From NCBI GenBank assembly GCA_964343975.1, contig CAYFLU010000203.1, positions 1 to 5,588 on the forward strand: 5,588 nt of DNA, given 5' to 3'. Each line of letters opens with the position of its first letter. The first letter of the stretch is position 1. This stretch comes from SCUN01 sp964343975 (GTDB lineage Bacteria; Acidobacteriota; Vicinamibacteria; Vicinamibacterales; SCN-69-37). The notes below the pieces were generated by a model. It was not told the origin of the DNA, did not search any database, and was given only the letters and a program-made list of their open reading frames with translations. The translations under genes and the position numbers were made by a program. Shown here piece after piece: positions 1 to 3,978 of the stretch.

Positions 1-1016
1 GTCCGAACCCGGCCCGACAAGTGGCGCGGCGCGCCAGTGTCCCGGTGACCGCGCCGGCCCAGACGATCAATCAGGCGTGCGCGTCCGGGCTGTCGACCGT
101 GGCGCTCGCGGCGCAGTCGATCATGCTCGGTCAGGCGTCGATCGCGGTGGCCGGCGGCATGGAGTCGATGAGCCGCATGCCGTACTTCCTCGACAGCGAG
201 GACGCGCGGTGGGGCCACAAGATGGGCAACTTCACGCTCGTCGACGCGATGTCGCGCGACGGGTTCATGTGCCCGATGGCCAACATGCTGATGGGGCAGA
301 CGGCCGAGGTGCTGGCCCGGGAGTACGGCATCACCCGTGAAGAGTCGGATCAGTTCGCGCTGACGAGTCAGCTGAAGGCCGAGGCCGCGATCACCGCCGG
401 ACGTTTGAAGGCGGAGATCACCGCCGCACCGGGGAAGGACGCGAAAGGGAAGCCGGTCGAACTCGACACCGATGAGCATCCGCGGTTCGGATCGACGATT
501 GAGGGCATTCGCAAGCTGCCGCTCGTGTTTGCGCCCGTCGACGGGCAGCCCGGCATCATCACGGCGGGCACTTCGTCGGGCATCACGGACGGCGCGGCGG
601 CGGTCGTCGTGACGAGTGCCGCCGAAGCCAACCACCGGAGCCTCGCGCCGATGGCGCGCATCATCGGATGGGCCACGGCTGGTGTGGATCCGCGGCGCAT
701 GGGCATCGGCCCGGTGCCGGCCCTGCAGAAGCTCTTCGCGAAGACCGGTCTCGGCGTCGACGACTTCGACCTCGTCGAGCTGAACGAAGCGTTTGCGCCG
801 CAAGTACTCGCCGTGCTGCGCGACATCCCGATCCCGGCCGAGAAGCTCAACGTCAACGGCGGCGCGATCGCGCTCGGGCACCCGATCGGCTGCACGGGCA
901 CGCGGATCCTCGTGACGCTGCTCTATGAAATGCAGCGCCGGCAGGCGCGCCGCGGCCTCGTCACCATGTGCGTGAGCGGCGGCATGGGCATGGCGATGGC
1001 GGTCGAAAGGCTGTAA
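1..1016 (+). CDS. Thiolase (acetyl-CoA C-acyltransferase family), 5' end cut by window
   Basis: Thiolases cleave 3-ketoacyl-CoA with CoA, or condense two acyl-CoAs, in the cytosol; they serve beta-oxidation or acetoacetyl-CoA formation. The frame is open from base 3, and the residues before the GTG at 21 (PNPARQ) already match the family, so that GTG is internal. The true start lies roughly 60 residues upstream, because the nucleophilic Cys (NQACASG, codon 78-80) is normally near residue 88-90 of a protein of about 390 aa. Counting from base 21, the other family motifs are NEAFAPQ (N255), the catalytic His in GHPIGCTG (H287, codon 879-881) and the second catalytic Cys in CVSGGMG (C317, codon 969-971), so the active site is complete. 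Chain-length preference (acetoacetyl-CoA versus longer 3-ketoacyl-CoA) cannot be read from the motifs. The C-terminus (ERL-stop) lies inside an 8-bp tandem repeat. The next gene has its own promoter-like sequence, so the two need not be co-transcribed. Confidence 0.95.
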   Translation, partial: PNPARQVARRASVPVTAPAQTINQACASGLSTVALAAQSIMLGQASIAVAGGMESMSRMPYFLDSEDARWGHKMGNFTLVDAMSRDGFMCPMANMLMGQTAEVLAREYGITREESDQFALTSQLKAEAAITAGRLKAEITAAPGKDAKGKPVELDTDEHPRFGSTIEGIRKLPLVFAPVDGQPGIITAGTSSGITDGAAAVVVTSAAEANHRSLAPMARIIGWATAGVDPRRMGIGPVPALQKLFAKTGLGVDDFDLVELNEAFAPQVLAVLRDIPIPAEKLNVNGGAIALGHPIGCTGTRILVTLLYEMQRRQARRGLVTMCVSGGMGMAMAVERL

Positions 1017-1043
1017 GGCTGTAAGGCTGTAAGGCTGTAAGGC
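1007..1043 (+). repeat. Tandem 8-bp repeat (AAGGCTGT, 4.6 copies) at the thiolase 3' end
   Basis: Four perfect copies of AAGGCTGT lie at 1007-1014, 1015-1022, 1023-1030 and 1031-1038, followed by a partial AAGGC to 1043. The first copy codes for the last residues of the thiolase, and the stop codon TAA (1014-1016) spans the first junction. Because the unit is 8 bp, the TAA recurs at 1022, 1030 and 1038, so all three forward frames are closed. The array looks like slippage expansion of the gene's own end; changes in copy number would leave the protein unchanged. Confidence 0.95.
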
Positions 1044-1047
1044 CGAC

Positions 1048-1057
1048 ACGGCGCCGT
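1048..1057. other. Perfect 10-bp palindrome ACGGCGCCGT in the thiolase-dehydrogenase gap
   Basis: The palindrome has no central spacer, so it cannot form a normal RNA hairpin. It could be a dimer-type protein-binding site about 35 bp upstream of the -10 box at 1092, but a GC-rich 10-mer of this kind can also arise by chance. The function is unknown. Confidence 0.3.
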
Positions 1058-1072
1058 TCCCAAACGCGCGCG

Positions 1073-1088
1073 ACCGCGGGCTCGCGGT
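1073..1088 (+). terminator. Short GC hairpin ACCGCG-GGCT-CGCGGT, possible terminator or operator
   Basis: Six-base arms (1073-1078 and 1083-1088) flank a 4-nt loop, 56 nt after the thiolase stop. No U-tract follows, so it is not a classical intrinsic terminator. It directly abuts the extended -10 box of the next gene and covers the region where a -35 box would lie, so it may act at DNA level instead. Its core, CCGCG-N4-CGCGG, recurs at 3309-3322. Confidence 0.3.
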
Positions 1089-1097
1089 TGGTATGAT
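1089..1097 (+). promoter_or_regulatory. Extended -10 promoter element TGGTATGAT
   Basis: The TGn extension is followed by TATGAT (1092-1097), which matches five of the six bases of TATAAT. No TTGACA-like -35 is visible at 16-18 bp spacing, as is common for extended -10 promoters. Transcription starting about 7 nt after the hexamer would begin at the GTG start codon itself (1104), predicting a leaderless mRNA. No ribosome-binding site precedes that GTG, which fits. Confidence 0.6.
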
Positions 1098-1103
1098 CCG
1101 TGT

Positions 1104-2162
1104 GTGCGTATTGCAGTCATTCCAGGCGACGGGATCGGCAAGGAAGTTACAGCCGAAGCGGTGAAGGTGGTTCGGGCGGTCACGGAGGTGACCGGCCGCA
1201 GCGTCGATCTCGAGGTGCTGCCTTGGAGTGCCGACTACTACCTCGAGACCGGCATCACGTTGCCGCCGAACGGCTACGACATGTTGCGCGACGAGTTCGA
1301 CGCGATTCTGCTCGGCGCGCTCGGTGATCCGCGCGTGGTCGACAATCGGCACGCGCGCGACATCCTGCTCGGCGCCCGGTTCGAACTCGATCTCTACGTC
1401 AACTACCGTCCAGTGAAGCTGCTCGACGATCGTCTCTGCCCGCTGAAGGATCGCGGCCGGAAGGACGTCAACTTCGTCGTGTTCCGCGAGAACACGGAAG
1501 GCGTCTACGTGAGCGTGGGCGGCCGCTTCAAGGCCGGCACCGACGATGAAGTGGCGGTGCAGGAAGAGATCAACACGTTCAAGGGCGTGAACCGGATCAT
1601 CCGGCACGCGTTCGAATTTGCGGTGGCCAACGGCCTGAAGAAAGTGTGCATGGCCGACAAGAGCAACGCCATGCAGCAGGGGCATGCGCTGTGGCAGCGC
1701 GTGTTCAAGAGCGTCGCGCGCGAGTATCCGCAGATCCAGGCGTCGCACATGTTCATCGACGCGCTGGCGATGTTCCTCGTGAAGGATCCGGGCCAGTTCG
1801 AAGTGATCGTGACCAACAACCTCTTCGGCGACATCGCCACCGACATCGGCGGCGCGCTGCAGGGCGGGCTGGGGATGGCCGCGTCCGGCAACATTCATCC
1901 GGGCAAGACGTCGCTCTTTGAACCCGTGCACGGGTCGGCGCCGCCGCTCGCCGGCAAGAACGTGGCGAACCCGGTGGGTGCGATCCTGTCGGCCGCGCTC
2001 ATGCTCGAGACGCTCGGTGCGACGAACGAATCCGGCCGCATCGAACGGGCCGTGGAAGCCGCCGTGCACGCCGGCCAGACGACCGGCGACATCGGCGGTC
2101 CGCTCGGCACGACGCAGGTCGGCGACGCGATCGTCGCCCGCATCCGCGCCGAGCGCGTATAG
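1104..2162 (+). CDS. Isocitrate/isopropylmalate-family NAD(P)-dependent decarboxylating dehydrogenase
   Basis: This 352-aa protein has the usual family length (about 350). Such enzymes oxidise and decarboxylate a 2-hydroxy acid (3-isopropylmalate, isocitrate, homoisocitrate, tartrate or D-malate) with NAD(P) and Mg/Mn in the cytosol. Visible motifs are GDGIG (8-12), substrate arginines R92, R102 and R128, RENTEG (128-133) followed by Y135, the catalytic Lys in ADKSN (K186), and metal-binding Asp D219, D243 and D247 (NLFGDIATD). The cofactor loop is EPVHGSAP (273-280) with GKNVANP (284-290). RENTEG plus the GGRF-x-x-GT segment resemble tartrate/D-malate and isocitrate-type enzymes more than canonical LeuB, which has RELTGG there. 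The residue after GSAP is Pro281 instead of the usual NAD-selecting Asp. No leuC or leuD is adjacent. Automated annotation would probably call it 3-isopropylmalate dehydrogenase; I leave the substrate open. The GTG at 1104 is chosen because it begins the conserved N-terminal strand (RIAVIPGDG). Confidence 0.93.
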   Translation: MRIAVIPGDGIGKEVTAEAVKVVRAVTEVTGRSVDLEVLPWSADYYLETGITLPPNGYDMLRDEFDAILLGALGDPRVVDNRHARDILLGARFELDLYVNYRPVKLLDDRLCPLKDRGRKDVNFVVFRENTEGVYVSVGGRFKAGTDDEVAVQEEINTFKGVNRIIRHAFEFAVANGLKKVCMADKSNAMQQGHALWQRVFKSVAREYPQIQASHMFIDALAMFLVKDPGQFEVIVTNNLFGDIATDIGGALQGGLGMAASGNIHPGKTSLFEPVHGSAPPLAGKNVANPVGAILSAALMLETLGATNESGRIERAVEAAVHAGQTTGDIGGPLGTTQVGDAIVARIRAERV

Positions 2163-2163
2163 A

Positions 2164-2173
2164 GCCGGCCGGC
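2164..2173. other. Perfect 10-bp palindrome GCCGGCCGGC in the convergent gap
   Basis: It lies in the 25-bp gap between the convergent dehydrogenase and lipoprotein genes, 1 nt after the dehydrogenase stop. It has no loop and no T-tract on either strand, so it is not a recognisable intrinsic terminator, although GC-rich structure here could slow polymerase from both sides. It is recorded as the only structure seen in this gap. Confidence 0.25.
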
Positions 2174-2187
2174 CTGCGCCGACCGCG

Positions 2188-2637
2188 TCAGTAGGTGAGG
2201 GTCACCGTGTAGGACACGGGGCCTTCCTGCACCGTCACATCCGAAATCTGCACGCAGTTGGTGCCGGCCGGCATCGACCAGGCCATCTGCGCCGTGCTGC
2301 CCGACGCCGTCGTGATGTAGGCGCCCGGGATGATCGTGCACACGCCGTTCGACATCGTGCCGAGCCCCACGCCCATCGTGACGGTGGACAGGGTCGTGCT
2401 GTCGAGCATGGTCTCGACGGCGGACGTGAGCGTGACCGAGACGGAGGCCGCCGAGGTCAGGGTGAACTGGTGCACAGTGGATTGCCCGACGCCGTTGACG
2501 GCGGCCACGACCTTGCCGAGCAACTGATAGCCGATCGTCACCGTGGAGGACGGCGACGTGGAGGAGCTGGAGGATCCGCAGCCGACGCCGGTCAGCGCAA
2601 GTGCGGCACAGATCACAAATGAGGACAGTCGACGCAT
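2188..2637 (-). CDS. Small Ser-rich predicted lipoprotein with beta-rich domain, function unknown
   Basis: The protein has 149 residues. The N-terminus is MRRLSSF plus a hydrophobic stretch ending LTGVGC (15-20), an export signal with a probable lipidation Cys20. The lipobox is weak, with Gly at -3 where Leu or Val is usual. A Ser/Thr linker follows (GSSSSSTSPSS, 21-31), then a domain of alternating Val/Thr/Ser strands (QFTLTSAASVSVTLTS, VQEGPVSYTVTLTY). C100 and C128 could form a disulfide. It resembles the short C-terminal beta-sandwich (PPC-like) domains found in many secreted Acidobacteriota proteins; that is recollection and inference. It is probably anchored on the periplasmic or outer-membrane side. 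The frame stays open far upstream to about 3612, but that part is antisense to folE and the exported-protein gene. The ATG at 2635-2637 is chosen because the signal sequence starts there; a GTG immediately before it is equally possible. It is divergent from folE and convergent with the dehydrogenase. Confidence 0.8.
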   Translation of the reverse strand: MRRLSSFVICAALALTGVGCGSSSSSTSPSSTVTIGYQLLGKVVAAVNGVGQSTVHQFTLTSAASVSVTLTSAVETMLDSTTLSTVTMGVGLGTMSNGVCTIIPGAYITTASGSTAQMAWSMPAGTNCVQISDVTVQEGPVSYTVTLTY

Positions 2638-2639
2638 CA

Positions 2640-2654
2640 CCCTGAGAGACAGGG
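2640..2654 (-). promoter_or_regulatory. Hairpin CCCTG-N5-CAGGG overlapping the lipoprotein ribosome-binding region
   Basis: On the minus-strand transcript the order is CCCTG, TCTCT loop, CAGGG, then TG and the ATG start. The only Shine-Dalgarno-like bases (AGGG) lie in the second arm and would be paired. The stem is only 5 bp, so the effect may be modest. No clear -10 box for this gene could be found further upstream. Confidence 0.35.
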
Positions 2655-2664
2655 CAAACCACGT

Positions 2665-2680
2665 GCCGCCGGTCGGCGGC
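2665..2680. other. Inverted repeat GCCGCCG-GT-CGGCGGC in the divergent gap
   Basis: Seven-base perfect arms flank a 2-bp centre. It sits near the middle of the divergent lipoprotein/folE gap and would be in the 5' leader of the lipoprotein mRNA if that transcript starts further upstream. It may be an operator or an RNA hairpin; the sequence does not decide. Confidence 0.4.
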
Positions 2681-2684
2681 CGCT

Positions 2685-2726
2685 CGCGTCCTCTCGCAGG
2701 GACGCGGAGTCGGGACCGAGCGTCCC
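2685..2726. promoter_or_regulatory. Three alternating GCGTCC/GGACGC arms upstream of folE (competing dyads)
   Basis: GCGTCC occurs at 2686-2691, its complement GGACGC at 2700-2705, and GCGTCC again at 2720-2725. The middle arm can pair with either neighbour: 7-bp arms 2685-2691/2700-2706 (CGCGTCC/GGACGCG) or 2699-2705/2720-2726 (GGGACGC/GCGTCCC). The second dyad holds an inner TCGG-GA-CCGA (2710-2719). The block ends 13 bp before the folE -10 box and covers its -35 region, so it could be an operator for folE. Alternatively it could fold in a lipoprotein leader RNA. Confidence 0.4.
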
Positions 2727-2739
2727 AGAATGCGTGAAG

Positions 2740-2745
2740 TACAAT
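2740..2745 (+). promoter_or_regulatory. Candidate -10 box TACAAT for folE
   Basis: It matches five of six bases of TATAAT and ends 9 nt before the ATG at 2755. Transcription would start near A2752, giving a leader of about 3 nt. There is no TTGACA-like -35 and no TGn extension. A GTG in frame at 2734 lies upstream of this box, so a transcript from here could not use it; this supports the ATG start. Confidence 0.5.
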
Positions 2746-2754
2746 CCGAGCACC

Positions 2755-3297
2755 ATGCAGGATTTGATTCGACGCCTGCTCGCCGAGCTTGGCGAGGACC
2801 CGGCCCGCGAAGGACTGCTCGACACGCCGGCCCGCGTCGAGAAATCCCTGCGATTCCTGACGAGCGGCTACTCGGCCGACGTCGACACCGTGATCAACAA
2901 CGCGCTCTTCACCGTCGAGTACAACGAGATGGTGATCGTGCGCGACATCGACTTCTACAGCATGTGCGAGCACCACATGCTGCCGTTCTTCGGGAAGGCG
3001 CACGTCGCGTACGTGCCGAACGGGAAGGTGATCGGCCTCAGCAAGATTCCCCGGCTGGTCGACGTGTTCTCGCGCCGGCTGCAGGTGCAGGAGCGGCTGA
3101 CCTCGCAGATTGCCGAGTGCCTCATGGACAAGATCCAGCCGCTCGGCGTGGCCGTCGTCATGGAGGCCACGCACTTGTGCAAGGCGATGCGCGGTGTCGA
3201 GAAGCAGAACTCGGTGACCGTGACGAGCGCGATGCGCGGGCTCTTCCATCAGGACGCGCGCACCCGCACGGAATTCCTGAAACTGATCGGCAAGTAG
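2755..3297 (+). CDS. folE: GTP cyclohydrolase I (FolE)
   Basis: FolE converts GTP to 7,8-dihydroneopterin triphosphate and formate, the first step of folate (and commonly queuosine) synthesis, as a cytosolic homodecamer. The 180-aa protein begins MQDLIRRLLAELGEDPAREG, the typical short bacterial form. Zinc ligands are present: C71 and H74 in CEHHMLPF, and C142 in LCKAMRG. The 71-residue spacing between the cysteines equals C110 to C181 in the E. coli enzyme. Further signatures are GKAHVAYVPNGKVIGLSKI (80-98), RLQVQERLTSQIA (108-120) and the GVEKQNSVTVTSAMRG segment (147-162). Because all three zinc ligands are kept, this is the zinc-dependent type IA enzyme. The ATG at 2755 is preferred over the in-frame GTG at 2734, which would add MKYNPST outside the family consensus and lies upstream of the -10 box. 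No other folate gene is adjacent. Confidence 0.97.
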   Translation: MQDLIRRLLAELGEDPAREGLLDTPARVEKSLRFLTSGYSADVDTVINNALFTVEYNEMVIVRDIDFYSMCEHHMLPFFGKAHVAYVPNGKVIGLSKIPRLVDVFSRRLQVQERLTSQIAECLMDKIQPLGVAVVMEATHLCKAMRGVEKQNSVTVTSAMRGLFHQDARTRTEFLKLIGK

Positions 3298-3305
3298 CCT
3301 GTCGG

Positions 3306-3328
3306 GCGCCGCGAGACCGCGGCGGCGC
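3306..3328 (+). terminator. GC-rich hairpin after folE, possible terminator
   Basis: Arms GCGCCGC (3306-3312) and GCGGCGC (3322-3328) flank a 9-nt loop, starting 9 nt after the folE stop. An alternative fold uses CCGCG-AGAC-CGCGG (3309-3322). No U-tract follows, so it is a weak intrinsic terminator at best. It ends only 2 nt before the TTGGTATACT promoter element and overlaps the -35 region of the next gene, so it may serve both genes. Confidence 0.4.
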
Positions 3329-3330
3329 AT

Positions 3331-3339
3331 TGGTATACT
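3331..3339 (+). promoter_or_regulatory. Extended -10 promoter element TGGTATACT
   Basis: The TGn extension precedes TATACT (3334-3339), which matches five of six bases of TATAAT. It shares TTGGTAT with the element at 1088-1094. The hexamer ends 9 nt before the ATG at 3349, so the transcript should start around 3346-3347 with a leader of 2-3 nt. The AAGGG at 3341-3345 is too close to the ATG for a normal ribosome-binding site and would be upstream of that predicted transcript start. Confidence 0.6.
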
Positions 3340-3348
3340 CAAGGGCAC

Positions 3349-3978
3349 ATGCTTCGCGCGATTGCTGCTGTGTGGCTTGCCGTGGCGTTGTCGATGGCCA
3401 GCGTGCTGGCCGCGGCGCCGCAAGCCAAGAAGAAACCCGCGCCGGCCAAGCCGGCGGTGGCGACCGACGTCACCTGTCCCGCGGACCTCGGTAAGGGACT
3501 CAAGAGCAAGCGCGCGTTCTGCGACATCACGATCGGCACCGATCCGGCCGCCGGCATCTTCATGCGTGTGCCGCCGCATACCGGCGCCTCCACGTTGCTC
3601 TTCGATCTGCACAATCGCTTCACGGTCGCCGGCGCCACGCTCACGTTTGCCAACGCCGCGGCCCTCGTGGCCGTGCTGAACGGCAACAGCGGTGCGGTGA
3701 TCGAGCGCGCGGCCGTGTCCGGGGACCTGCGCAAGGAACTCGACCTCTTCGACCGCCTGAGCGGCGCGGCCGCCGGTGAGAGCAAGAACGTGGCGCCGGG
3801 GCGTCCGCAGTCGGTGAAGATCGCGCTGCCGGCCGTCGTGACCTCGATCAGCATCGTGGGCGTCCGGCTCGAGACGAAGACCAAAGACGGCCGCGTGGAG
3901 TTCACGACGCCCGGCCGGCCGGTCGCGATCGGCAGTAACTTACGCATCGAATATACGCCGGCGGCGGTGAAGAAGTGA
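3349..3978 (+). CDS. Exported protein of unknown function, coupled to ypdA
   Basis: I do not recognise a family for this 209-aa protein. It has a clear Sec signal peptide: MLR, a hydrophobic core (AIAAVWLAVALSMASVLA) and a likely cleavage after A23 (AAA-PQ). A Lys/Pro/Ala-rich linker follows (QAKKKPAPAKPA, 25-36), then a mature domain with two cysteines, C43 and C58, that could form a disulfide. The domain from about residue 59 is predicted mixed alpha/beta: a strand-rich part (ITIGTD, FMRVPPHTG, STLLFDLHNRF, ATLTF), a helical Glu/Lys-rich part (IERAAVSGDLRKELDLFDRL, 118-137) and closing strands (SISIVGVRLETKTKDG, RVEFTT, LRIEYTP). No catalytic motif stands out. It should be periplasmic and soluble after cleavage. 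Its TGA overlaps the GTG of the next gene by 4 bp, so translation is probably coupled, and an extended -10 box just upstream should drive both genes. Confidence 0.85.
   Translation: MLRAIAAVWLAVALSMASVLAAAPQAKKKPAPAKPAVATDVTCPADLGKGLKSKRAFCDITIGTDPAAGIFMRVPPHTGASTLLFDLHNRFTVAGATLTFANAAALVAVLNGNSGAVIERAAVSGDLRKELDLFDRLSGAAAGESKNVAPGRPQSVKIALPAVVTSISIVGVRLETKTKDGRVEFTTPGRPVAIGSNLRIEYTPAAVKK
3966..3970 (+). promoter_or_regulatory. Ribosome-binding-like GGTGA before the ypdA GTG start
   Basis: The sequence lies inside the end of the upstream gene, 4 nt before the GTG at 3975. It is a partial match to the Shine-Dalgarno core. Together with the GTGA stop/start overlap it supports re-initiation at the GTG by ribosomes finishing the upstream gene. 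Confidence 0.4.

Noticed and set aside
21..23. GTG as the start of the thiolase gene
   Set aside because: The frame is open to the window edge, and the codons before it (PNPARQ) match conserved thiolase sequence, so the gene is cut by the window and begins upstream.
368..901. Minus-strand open frame of 177 aa
   Set aside because: It is antisense to the thiolase, whose motifs are certain on the plus strand.
1007..1043. CRISPR-like or IS-end interpretation of the short repeats
   Set aside because: The units are 8 bp with no spacers, there are no terminal inverted repeats or transposase, and the pattern is simple tandem slippage.
1093..1095. ATG just upstream of the dehydrogenase
   Set aside because: It is out of frame with the dehydrogenase and lies inside the TATGAT promoter hexamer.
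1895..2662. Minus-strand open frame of 255 aa
   Set aside because: It covers the lipoprotein in another frame plus antisense of the dehydrogenase; its composition is low-complexity and no motif is recognisable.
2734..2736. GTG as an upstream start of folE
   Set aside because: It adds seven residues outside the FolE consensus and lies upstream of the candidate -10 box at 2740-2745.
2638..2754. A riboswitch controlling folE
   Set aside because: The -10 box lies 9 nt before the folE ATG on the same strand, so the dyads upstream would not be in a transcript from that promoter, and no known riboswitch core is recognisable.
2638..3612. Long N-terminal extension of the minus-strand lipoprotein frame (474 aa in total)
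   Set aside because: The extension is antisense to folE and to the start of the exported-protein gene, has shadow-like Arg/His-rich composition, and the signal peptide begins at 2637.
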